From positions 1 through 24,786 of IMG/VR virus record IMGVR_UViG_3300031841_000093: a stretch of DNA of 24,786 nt; one strand, written 5' to 3'. The notes under the pieces were generated by a model that was not told the DNA's origin, did no database searches, and worked only from the letters and a program-made list of their open reading frames with translations. Positions 17,534 through 22,785 of this stretch are shown here, piece by piece; position 1 is the stretch's first letter, and the number at the start of each line of letters is the position of its first letter. The translations under genes and the position numbers were made by a program. Source of the stretch: a virus.

Positions 17534-18007
17534 ATGGGATTTGAATTATCAAAAAGAAGTAACAACAGATTAAACACTGTTGATCCTCGTATGCAGTATG
17601 TTGTTCGAGAAGCGATCAAGCTAACTAAAGTTGACTTCGGAGTAATATGCGGCAAGCGAACTGAAGCAGAACAGCGTAAACTAGTTGAGTCTGGTGCAAG
17701 TCAAACAATGAAAAGCAAACACCTTGACGGAATAGCTGTTGATCTCATGGCTTACGTAGGGTCAAGAGCCAGTTGGGAACTCAATCTATATGATGATATT
17801 GCTGACGCAATGGCAGAAGCTGCACGTAAGTTTGACATCGGTGTATGTTGGGGCGCTGCATGGGCAACACCATCTGATCCATACCCAATGGACATATCCA
17901 AATGGGATGGGTCAATGGAAGATGCAATGAACGCATACGTTGATCTGAGAAGATCGCAAGGACGCAGACCATTCATTGATGGGCCACACTTCGAATTGAT
18001 AATCTAA
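17534..18007 (+). CDS. Endolysin, M15-type L,D/D,D-peptidase
   Basis: 157-aa protein from ATG 17534, preceded by AAAAGGAAG; an in-frame ATG at 17492 lies inside the holin gene and is unlikely. Zinc-peptidase motifs of the M15 family are present: SKHLDGIAVD (H63 and D70 as metal ligands) and DGPHFE near the end (catalytic acid D149, third ligand H152). The early GVICGKRTEAEQRKLVESGA also matches M15 endolysins such as T5-type peptidases. It should cleave peptide cross-links of peptidoglycan. No signal peptide, so release depends on the holin. The stop overlaps the last gene of the opposite arm. Confidence 0.87.
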   Translation: MGFELSKRSNNRLNTVDPRMQYVVREAIKLTKVDFGVICGKRTEAEQRKLVESGASQTMKSKHLDGIAVDLMAYVGSRASWELNLYDDIADAMAEAARKFDIGVCWGAAWATPSDPYPMDISKWDGSMEDAMNAYVDLRRSQGRRPFIDGPHFELII

Positions 18008-18222
18008 GTATTATCTGGATCTGTGCTCATTGAGTCTATGCCACGTTGTATCATGTCTTTGTTCATGGCGTGGCATACATCTAATAGTTGCATGTAAGCT
18101 TTAAGAAAGTGCTCCATTTCTTTGTTGCCAATCATCCATCGATCATGTGGCAAACCTCTGTGTGCTCTTTCAATAATTTTATTTGCAGTCTTGAAGTACT
18201 CAGGTAGTTCCATGTCTTTCAT
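18004..18222 (-). CDS. Unknown 72-aa phage protein
   Basis: Helical, charged protein of 72 aa (MKDMELPEYFKTANKIIERA, GNKEMEHFLKAYMQLLDVCH). The second methionine (18213) may be the real start, because TTGGA lies nine bases before it whereas the first ATG has no spaced site. The N-terminus overlaps the HNH gene by 23 bases. It is the last gene of the leftward arm, and its stop overlaps the endolysin stop tail to tail. Function not recognised. Confidence 0.55.
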   Translation of the reverse strand: MKDMELPEYFKTANKIIERAHRGLPHDRWMIGNKEMEHFLKAYMQLLDVCHAMNKDMIQRGIDSMSTDPDNT

Positions 18223-18550
18223 TCCAATGTAATATTCTATGACAATTGGGACAGAGTGGTATACACTTTGCTGCTTCTTTGTAAGCGCGAGAGTACTGTC
18301 CCTGATTTACAAACGTGCTTACTTCAGCTTCTTTTTTTGAGTCACCTCTATGATGGAAGTCAATCAAAGCAGGATGCTGTATACCACAATGCTGACAGCT
18401 AAGTGAAGCTTTAAATGCTAGCCAAGCATCATGTCTTTTTCTTTTATTTTTTTTATTTGCCGCAATAACTTTTTCTCTATTGCGTCGATACCATTTACGT
18501 CCATATTCACGTTGGTATTCTTTTCTTCTTACTGGGTCTTTAATCGGCAT
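18200..18550 (-). CDS. HNH endonuclease
   Basis: 116-aa protein. A strongly basic helix at residues 5-42 (RRKEYQREYGRKWYRRNREK) precedes an HNH domain: C52 and C55 (CQHC), the DFHHR core (H66, H67), then CPNCHRILHW with C100 and C103 as the second zinc pair and H104/H108. This fits small phage HNH proteins used as homing or packaging-linked nickases. It is not next to a terminase here. The start lacks a clear ribosome site and lies within the end of the upstream gene (11-base overlap), suggesting coupling. Confidence 0.82.
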   Translation of the reverse strand: MPIKDPVRRKEYQREYGRKWYRRNREKVIAANKKNKRKRHDAWLAFKASLSCQHCGIQHPALIDFHHRGDSKKEAEVSTFVNQGQYSRAYKEAAKCIPLCPNCHRILHWNERHGTT

Positions 18551-18785
18551 CTGTTGGTCTGGGCATTGGTTTGACCAATTGCTTTGACAGAAATGGTGTG
18601 CGTTGACAAGTCATCATTATTTTTTTGCCGTAGGTATCAACCAATTCAAAATATAAATCATCAAGCACTCCCTTGTTCATTGCTGCATAACAATGTTGTT
18701 CGCTTGGGAAGAGGACGCTTGTTGACATCCTCTCTCCCTCAACCCAGTAATGAATAACAAGAAAAGTCCAGAATAAATTTATCAT
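18540..18785 (-). CDS. Small exported two-cysteine protein (81 aa)
   Basis: 81-aa protein when started at ATG 18785, which overlaps the upstream stop as ATGA and has GGGA about seven bases upstream; a longer in-frame start at 18797 is less likely. Hydrophobic N-terminus MINLFWTFLVIHYW followed by a polar region with two cysteines (SEQHCYAAM and MMTCQRT). Layout is like that of the 53-aa protein in the lysis cassette (hydrophobic start, SE..C, second Cys some 20-30 residues on). Probably membrane-anchored or periplasmic. Function unknown. Confidence 0.55.
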   Translation of the reverse strand: MINLFWTFLVIHYWVEGERMSTSVLFPSEQHCYAAMNKGVLDDLYFELVDTYGKKIMMTCQRTPFLSKQLVKPMPRPTDAD

Positions 18786-19033
18786 TGCATTTCCCAAGGT
18801 GCTGTTGATAGTGTAACTGTTTTCTTTCTGTACACTGTATCACACTTTGTCATTTCTTCCCCATACTTTTTCTTGAATGATATTCCGTGGTAGTGTGCAA
18901 AGCGTCTAAGCTTGTCTTTGTCCATACCAATCTTTCTTGCTGTCTCTGCGACAGTGTGCTTGCTGCTGAACTTTAGTATTAGTTCTTTTACTTCACGCTT
19001 ATGGCGTACTTTCATTTGTGCATATGTTTCCAT
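18782..19033 (-). CDS. Small helix-turn-helix protein
   Basis: 83-aa basic protein with a probable helix-turn-helix at residues 26-48 (HTVAETARKIGMDKDKLRRF), flanked by a basic N-terminal helix (MKVRHKREVKELILKF). GGAGG lies five bases before the ATG, directly after the T tract of a terminator, so it is the first gene translated from readthrough or from an unseen promoter. Likely a DNA-binding phage regulator; target unknown. Confidence 0.6.
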   Translation of the reverse strand: METYAQMKVRHKREVKELILKFSSKHTVAETARKIGMDKDKLRRFAHYHGISFKKKYGEEMTKCDTVYRKKTVTLSTAPWEMQ

Positions 19034-19047
19034 TTATACCTCCTGAT

Positions 19048-19070
19048 AAAAAGACCTCCCCGAAGGGAGG
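19048..19070 (-). terminator. Strong intrinsic terminator (UUCG loop)
   Basis: On the minus strand a six-base-pair stem CCTCCC / GGGAGG (19070-19055) is closed by the very stable TTCG tetraloop, then TC and five T residues (19052-19048). This is a textbook intrinsic terminator for leftward transcription. It lies 57 bases after the SSB-like stop and four bases before the AGGAGG of the 83-aa gene. It should separate the recombination operon from four distal genes. Confidence 0.78.
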
Positions 19071-19126
19071 CCAGTTGTGTCAACTAGTAGGGAACGGAGA
19101 AGAAAACCTACTAAGCGTGACCGCTA

Positions 19127-19495
19127 TTAGAATGGGATCTCATCATGTCCTACTGATGATTTACCCTCTGAGTATTGACCCTTATCCAACTTGTCGGACA
19201 CAGAGAAAGACATATACGGCTTATCGTCCTTCATTTTCTTCCAAGCTGCAAGTCTTTTGTTGTCAAAAAGTGGCCCAGTGTAATCTGGTGAACCCTCTTT
19301 TATACCTTCATTCTGAAACAAGACGCCAACTTTCTGATATATCTCAACCACTTGTTTACCATCTTTTGTTTCATCCATAACACAAGTAACCTTCATGTCA
19401 GTACCATCACTGTTGATCTTACCCTGCAAGATAAGTCTCTGTGTTGGGAATGGTGTGAAGGCTGCGCCTGTATTTGTGTTGTCGTAATCTGCCAT
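19127..19495 (-). CDS. Single-stranded DNA-binding-like protein
   Basis: 122-aa protein from ATG 19495 (AGGAG eight bases upstream); a longer in-frame start at 19549 would translate the structured leader. Start MADYDNTNTGAAFTPFPTQR, then a beta-rich region (LILQGKINSDGTDMKVTCVM, QVVEIYQKVGVLFQ), and an acidic-hydrophobic end GHDEIPF that matches the C-terminal tip of bacterial SSB (DDIPF), used to recruit partner proteins. With the neighbouring ERF annealase and exonuclease it forms a recombination set. I infer SSB function from the tail and context; the OB fold is not proven by eye. Confidence 0.65.
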   Translation of the reverse strand: MADYDNTNTGAAFTPFPTQRLILQGKINSDGTDMKVTCVMDETKDGKQVVEIYQKVGVLFQNEGIKEGSPDYTGPLFDNKRLAAWKKMKDDKPYMSFSVSDKLDKGQYSEGKSSVGHDEIPF

Positions 19496-19589
19496 GCTTC
19501 TGGCTCCTCTCTCAAAGTTAAGTGGGTGGTTCTTGGGGAAACCTGCCACCCATCAGGCCAAATTGTCGTTAAGGATGTCTCCCCAAGAA
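19496..19589 (-). promoter_or_regulatory. Structured leader of the SSB-like gene, possible pseudoknot
   Basis: Between the ERF stop and the SSB-like start, the minus strand has TTCTTGGGGA (19589-19580) pairing over ten bases with TCCCCAAGAA (19539-19530). A CCTG/CAGG hairpin in its loop (19557-19542) exposes GGGTGG (19552-19547), which can pair with CCACCC (19529-19524) just beyond the long stem. The order of the four strands is that of a pseudoknot. The ribosome site GAGAGGAG follows about 15 bases later. Confidence 0.5.
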
Positions 19590-20021
19590 TTAGAAATTAA
19601 TCTCTTGAACATTCCCTCCTGTTCGCGGCTTACTTGGAGAGCCGCTCACCTTTCGGGAAGCATCGTTACCATCATCATCTTCAGTAGGAAGATTGAGAAT
19701 GGATAGTATACCATAACGTCTAGCGTAGGTAATAGCACTGCCCAAGCCCTGCATATCCTGCTTGCTCAAGACAACAGGCACTTTGGTCTGCAAAGTAAAC
19801 CCACTCTCATGGAATAGTTCAGTAGATACATACGCACCGAACTCATCCTTGCCGCAGATGTGACTCAGGAAGAACCCATTGTCTTGCAATGGTGGTGTTA
19901 CTGCTTCAATAACATCCTCAAGCGTAGCGTAGTTGCTTTTGAAGTGAGGATTGCTGCCTTTCTTTTTGATAGGCTGTATTTCATTACGCACTTTGATTAG
20001 TAACTTGACGTGATCTTTCAT
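19590..20021 (-). CDS. ERF-family ssDNA annealing protein
   Basis: 143-aa protein with the signatures of the ERF family: NPHFKSNYATLEDVIEAV (residues 24-41), PPLQDNGF, ELFHESGF, and MQGLGSAITYARRYGILSIL (90-109) followed by the acidic EDDDGND. ERF proteins bind single-stranded DNA and anneal complementary strands during phage recombination. A flexible tail ends in QEINF, similar in character to the SSB tip. AGGAG lies six bases before the ATG, and the start overlaps the exonuclease stop by four bases (ATGA), so exonuclease and annealase are made together, as in lambda Exo/Bet-type pairs. Confidence 0.9.
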   Translation of the reverse strand: MKDHVKLLIKVRNEIQPIKKKGSNPHFKSNYATLEDVIEAVTPPLQDNGFFLSHICGKDEFGAYVSTELFHESGFTLQTKVPVVLSKQDMQGLGSAITYARRYGILSILNLPTEDDDGNDASRKVSGSPSKPRTGGNVQEINF

Positions 20022-20788
20022 TGATTTCTCCTTGTTATTCTAAGTGATCCACGTTTGTCTCGTTTCACCGAGATCTGGTCGTTGTATACTTCTCGTTCGT
20101 TATCACCGACCATTTGCTTAAGGTCTTTCTTTGCGTTTTCAAAGACCCTATTCTTTTCGTAGTAGTTGACGTATGTGATTGCGGCATAGCAGAACTGGTT
20201 ATCTCTGCTTGCGTCTCGCACCACCATGTTGTCGATCGGGATGTGGTTTGTGCTGAGTGTCGGTGTGTCAATACCAATCGGCTCTTCATTGCGTAACACG
20301 TAACCCCAGAAGTCTGACACCACTGCCCACATTGAATTGAAATACTCATCATCGTATGAGACAAATGCTGACTCCCATTTATTGTTCCCAAAAATTACTG
20401 ACATCCATATACCCTCAGAGTTAGATAGATAGCAGTACAGTTGTAGTTGCGGCATGTAGTATTTGATAACATCATCCATGTTGTTGTAAGCATTGGTATG
20501 CTTTGCCTCTACTGGGTTGTGACCATTCATTGCGTCAACAGTACCCTTGACTTTGACTTTACCAATCTCTTGCTCGTAAGCAGATTGAAAGCCACCAAGC
20601 ACACACCCATGCTGATTAGCAAACCAATCCAAGTTGAACTGCTCAGTATGTACGCCAAGTTGAACAGCAATATTATCAGACAAATCTTCTGGCTCAACAC
20701 GACCGGTCTTTACCTGCCATAGTTCTAGCCAGTTACCCTGCATAATTTTTACACAGTCAGAACCGCCTATAAAACCTTTACGCTCCAT
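20018..20788 (-). CDS. YqaJ-type recombination exonuclease
   Basis: 256-aa protein with the lambda-exonuclease-like (YqaJ) PD-(D/E)XK pattern: IGGSD (7-11), GNWLELWQVKTGR (18-30), LGVHTEQFNLDWF with E49, GTVDA with D85, and VEAKHT with E94 and K96, then a YMPQLQLYCYL helix. Such enzymes chew one strand from double-strand ends to give tails for the ERF annealase encoded next. GGAG precedes the ATG, and the start overlaps the upstream stop (TAATG). Length fits the family. Confidence 0.87.
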   Translation of the reverse strand: MERKGFIGGSDCVKIMQGNWLELWQVKTGRVEPEDLSDNIAVQLGVHTEQFNLDWFANQHGCVLGGFQSAYEQEIGKVKVKGTVDAMNGHNPVEAKHTNAYNNMDDVIKYYMPQLQLYCYLSNSEGIWMSVIFGNNKWESAFVSYDDEYFNSMWAVVSDFWGYVLRNEEPIGIDTPTLSTNHIPIDNMVVRDASRDNQFCYAAITYVNYYEKNRVFENAKKDLKQMVGDNEREVYNDQISVKRDKRGSLRITRRNQ

Positions 20789-21087
20789 TAATTATCTCCG
20801 TCATTGTAAGGTCTTGTGTACTGCGTTTGTGCAGTAGGGTCAAGATATTTCTTGAAGTCATCTTCAGTTATATCTGTCATCTCAAGAAGTTGTTTCTTGC
20901 CTTTGCCTTTGAGCCAGTGCTCACCAACATCCTCTCCATTCTTAATTCGATTAGCCATAATCTTGTGCGTATCAATACGCCAAGTTGATTTGTAATATTC
21001 AGCAGCTAAACTTGGAGAGGTACTGGCACGTTTGACATGTGCATCCCAAGACGCACCATCACCTGACAGTCTTTTGAACTGAGCCAT
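20788..21087 (-). CDS. Unknown 99-aa protein in recombination operon
   Basis: 99-aa protein from ATG 21087 (GGGAGG seven bases upstream; start overlaps the upstream stop as TAATG). An in-frame start at 21102 is less likely. Charged and mostly helical (LAAEYYKSTWRIDTHKIMAN, HWLKGKGKKQLLEM) with an acidic TDITEDDF segment. The stop is coupled to the exonuclease start. Co-translation suggests a role in recombination or replication; I recognise no domain. Confidence 0.62.
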   Translation of the reverse strand: MAQFKRLSGDGASWDAHVKRASTSPSLAAEYYKSTWRIDTHKIMANRIKNGEDVGEHWLKGKGKKQLLEMTDITEDDFKKYLDPTAQTQYTRPYNDGDN

Positions 21088-21287
21088 TATGTTACCTCCC
21101 AATACAAAGCATAATGCTTCCCTTCTTTGTTAGCTATCATGGCTTTATCAATAACCATGCCGCTATCTTTTAGGTCTTTGATACGTGCTGCCAATCTAAA
21201 GCAGCCGAACATTTCTAATGCTTGTATTGCGTTGATAGTATAACCTTTTTCAAGGTGAGCTTTGATCGCTTTGTTCTGTGATTCCAT
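21087..21287 (-). CDS. Helix-turn-helix protein (HTH_39-like)
   Basis: 66-aa protein that is nearly all one winged-helix-like domain: QNKAIKAHLEKGYTINAIQA, LEMFGCFRLAARIKDLKDSG, then a strand pair ending ALYWEVT. This is the pattern of the HTH_39 domain common in phage and prophage genomes. GGAG lies seven bases before the ATG. The N-terminus overlaps the nuclease gene end by 38 bases. Likely a DNA-binding accessory; target unknown. Confidence 0.68.
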   Translation of the reverse strand: MESQNKAIKAHLEKGYTINAIQALEMFGCFRLAARIKDLKDSGMVIDKAMIANKEGKHYALYWEVT

Positions 21288-21603
21288 CTTGATTCTCCAT
21301 TAATTGTTCAAACATTTCACCAGACATAATTACTAATGTTTGCGGAGTTCCCCTCCGTCTTTTATAGAAGGCTATGTCTCGACCTTCTAATACTTTGAAT
21401 GGGCTTGGGAAGTTTGATACATCCCTATACTTTACTTCTCCCACCAATTCTTTTCCTTTGAGTTCGAGCTTGATGTCTCCCGAATACTCTCCTCCCAAGC
21501 TACCACTGAGCGGTTGCCTTTTCGCTTTGATCCCGATTTCCGTGAGCCATTTGACAAACCACTTTTCATGGTAAGTTCCCTTAGTTTTGTTTCTATTAGC
21601 CAC
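21250..21603 (-). CDS. PD-(D/E)XK nuclease, possible resolvase
   Basis: 117-aa protein starting at GTG 21603 with GAGG seven bases upstream. Motifs suit a small PD-(D/E)XK nuclease: KGTYHEKWFVKWL (E13), RQPLSGSLGGEYSGDI (D43), then VGEVKYR (E56, K58). Size and motif spacing resemble archaeal-type Holliday junction resolvases and phage relatives, and its place beside the exonuclease/annealase pair suggests junction or branch processing. The first half is overlapped by another ORF over 172 bases, and the end overlaps the HTH_39-like gene. Confidence 0.75.
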   Translation of the reverse strand: MANRNKTKGTYHEKWFVKWLTEIGIKAKRQPLSGSLGGEYSGDIKLELKGKELVGEVKYRDVSNFPSPFKVLEGRDIAFYKRRRGTPQTLVIMSGEMFEQLMENQDGITEQSDQSSP

Positions 21604-21752
21604 GGCTCATCCTCATAACAGTGCAAACATACAAACCAATGCTTTACCATTGTTGCTTCATGATTGCCTTTTAGTATTGCAACATACCAATATGTAGTGT
21701 CTCCACATAATTTGCATCTTGCTGGTTTACCTCTTAATCGCTTCGATGTCAT
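21432..21752 (-). CDS. Zinc-finger ORF overlapping the nuclease gene
   Basis: 106-aa ORF. Residues 1-50 look like a small zinc ribbon (CKLCGDTTYWYV, then HWFVCLHCYEDEPW) with two CxxC pairs. From about residue 50 the frame overlaps the nuclease gene for 172 bases and becomes Ser/Lys/Arg-rich, like an out-of-frame translation. The N-terminal part is probably genuine; whether the tail is made is uncertain. GGAAG lies nine bases before the ATG, and the start overlaps the XRE gene by 26 bases. A frameshift or sequencing error that hides an earlier stop cannot be excluded. Confidence 0.5.
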   Translation of the reverse strand: MTSKRLRGKPARCKLCGDTTYWYVAILKGNHEATMVKHWFVCLHCYEDEPWLIETKLRELTMKSGLSNGSRKSGSKRKGNRSVVAWEESIRETSSSNSKEKNWWEK

Positions 21753-21966
21753 ACTCTAACGCTTCCAACCAACACATTAACATAAAACCAGAAGGCATAC
21801 GCTTGAACTGCTCCCACTTGTGAACCAAAGATTCAGTGCAACCAATCTTACGCGCTAAGCTTTCTTGGCTTAAGCCCCTTTCGTGCCGAGCGTCTATCAA
21901 CAACCTGACCAGAGTCTCGTAGTTGTTTGGTACGCTTGGCCGCTTCGTCTCTTCTGTGCTGCTCAT
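21727..21966 (-). CDS. XRE/Cro-type regulator
   Basis: 79-aa protein with a classic Cro/CI helix-turn-helix: ARHERGLSQESLARKIGCTE, SLVHKWEQFKRMPSGFML (residues about 26-63). Likely a dimeric DNA-binding regulator of phage promoters. The ATG has no clear ribosome site and lies inside the 3' part of the upstream regulator gene (119-base overlap), so translation is probably coupled. Two inverted repeats in the promoter near 23545-23575 are candidate targets. Confidence 0.8.
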   Translation of the reverse strand: MSSTEETKRPSVPNNYETLVRLLIDARHERGLSQESLARKIGCTESLVHKWEQFKRMPSGFMLMCWLEALEYDIEAIKR

Positions 21967-22204
21967 CTATCGCATCTAAAACAGAACATGCAGTATCGAA
22001 TCGCATCTCTGTTGTTCCATTGATTGTTCGGTAGTATGTAGAAGTCGGAAGTCCTGCCATTTTAAATGCGTGGAATAAGTCTACGCCTTTAAGTTTTGCT
22101 TGATCTCTGACTGTATCTAGGTATGTCTGCATACTGCATATATGGAGCAACACCAAACCAGATGTCAAGGGCGACAATAGGGGAACACACACCGCCCATG
22201 ACAT
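21848..22204 (-). CDS. Second HTH regulator (repressor-like), start uncertain
   Basis: Core of 94 aa from ATG 22132: LFHAFKMAGLPTSTYYRTIN, GTTEMRFDTACSVLDAID reads as a repressor-like helix-turn-helix with a basic tail (RSARKGLKPRKLSA). Two starts compete. ATG 22204 has a strong AGGAGG ten bases upstream, right at the previous stop, and adds a hydrophobic 24-residue N-terminus. ATG 22132 has no ribosome site but lies about where a transcript from TTGACA (22168-22163) would begin, as in leaderless cI of lambda. The 3' end overlaps the XRE gene by 119 bases. Confidence 0.62.
   Translation of the reverse strand: MSWAVCVPLLSPLTSGLVLLHICSMQTYLDTVRDQAKLKGVDLFHAFKMAGLPTSTYYRTINGTTEMRFDTACSVLDAIDEQHRRDEAAKRTKQLRDSGQVVDRRSARKGLKPRKLSA
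22139..22168 (-). promoter_or_regulatory. Possible promoter giving a leaderless regulator mRNA
   Basis: Minus-strand TTGACA (22168-22163) is a perfect -35; CATATA (22144-22139) at 18 bases spacing is a poor -10. Predicted initiation falls at the A of ATG 22132. CTGCATA occurs twice in tandem (22127-22140) across this site. The -35 could be a chance match inside the longer reading frame. Confidence 0.3.
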
Positions 22205-22218
22205 TTTTGCTATACCTC

Positions 22219-22467
22219 CTATGTTATTTCATTCAAGTTTTGCCCAGACCCTAAACACTCTGGGCAATCAATTTGATCAACGTCAATAACTCCAACGTCA
22301 CGATCAAAACTCATTGGCCTGTGAACCTCACGTTCAATATAACCATCGCCACCACATTCTTTGCAGAACATATCTTCAACCTCTTTATGCTCAAGAGGTT
22401 CCCAAAAAACTTTTCTGAATATGTCATTCAACATGTGATCCATTGCATCAATATGGGATTTCGTCAT
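22219..22467 (-). CDS. Half DnaJ-type zinc-finger protein
   Basis: 82-aa protein with an N-terminal helical part (HIDAMDHMLNDIFRKVFWEP) and two CxxCxGxG motifs, CKECGGDG and CPECLGSG, the repeat of the DnaJ central zinc domain (which has four). Two repeats can bind one zinc. No J domain is present. Such fragments are known in several phages, and co-chaperone or protein-interaction roles are possible but unproven. GGAGG lies six bases before the ATG, and the start overlaps the upstream gene by 20 bases. Confidence 0.68.
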   Translation of the reverse strand: MTKSHIDAMDHMLNDIFRKVFWEPLEHKEVEDMFCKECGGDGYIEREVHRPMSFDRDVGVIDVDQIDCPECLGSGQNLNEIT

Positions 22468-22660
22468 TTAGTTCCTCCAAACTTTCTTGATAGCGTTCTT
22501 CCCACGCTGCTATTGCTCTGCGTTCAAACTTATCCGCATCGAATCTTGGGTTCATGCGTTTAAGTTTTTTTGATAGTTCCTTGATATTAGTAGGCCAGTG
22601 CATGAATGGTGCGATTTCATCCGCAACAAATTCAAAGTCTCTTCTAGTCCAACGTGCCAT
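22448..22660 (-). CDS. Conserved small phage protein with SSB-like tail
   Basis: 70-aa protein (MARWTRRDFEFVADEIAPFM, MNPRFDADKFERRAIAAWEE). The RWT.RDFEFVA start and NPRFD..KF segment occur in many phages in small genes of unknown function near replication or recombination genes. The end, LNDEIPY, resembles the SSB tip DDIPF. AGGAG lies seven bases before the ATG. Overlaps both neighbours slightly, as is usual in this operon. Confidence 0.65.
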   Translation of the reverse strand: MARWTRRDFEFVADEIAPFMHWPTNIKELSKKLKRMNPRFDADKFERRAIAAWEERYQESLEELNDEIPY

Positions 22661-22784
22661 TTGTTTTCTCCTGTTTGGTTGGCATTACAACAATAAGCTT
22701 ATCATCAAGCCATTGTTTATTTTCTTTTGTGTTGCCTATTTCTTTTAAGCACTTTTCTTTCAAAAGTTTTTCTAATTTATTCAT
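22644..22784 (-). CDS. Small 46-aa ORF
   Basis: Lysine-rich 46-aa ORF (MNKLEKLLKEKCLKEIGNTK, then WLDDKLIVVMPTKQEK). AAGGA lies eight bases before the ATG, one base separates it from the preceding stop, and its end overlaps the next gene by 17 bases. Placement, ribosome site and exact fit between neighbours support a real gene despite the small size. Function not recognised. Confidence 0.5.
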   Translation of the reverse strand: MNKLEKLLKEKCLKEIGNTKENKQWLDDKLIVVMPTKQEKTNGTLD

Positions 22785-22785
22785 T

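Noticed and set aside
19018-19380. 120-aa plus-strand ORF across the terminator and SSB-like gene
   Set aside because: Runs through a terminator and antisense to the SSB-like gene; no ribosome site of note.
22089-22199. 36-aa minus-strand ORF starting MGGVCSPIVALDIWFGVAPY
   Set aside because: Its ATG is about 15 bases from AGGAGG, too far, and it overlaps the repressor-like gene; kept only as a minor alternative user of that ribosome site.
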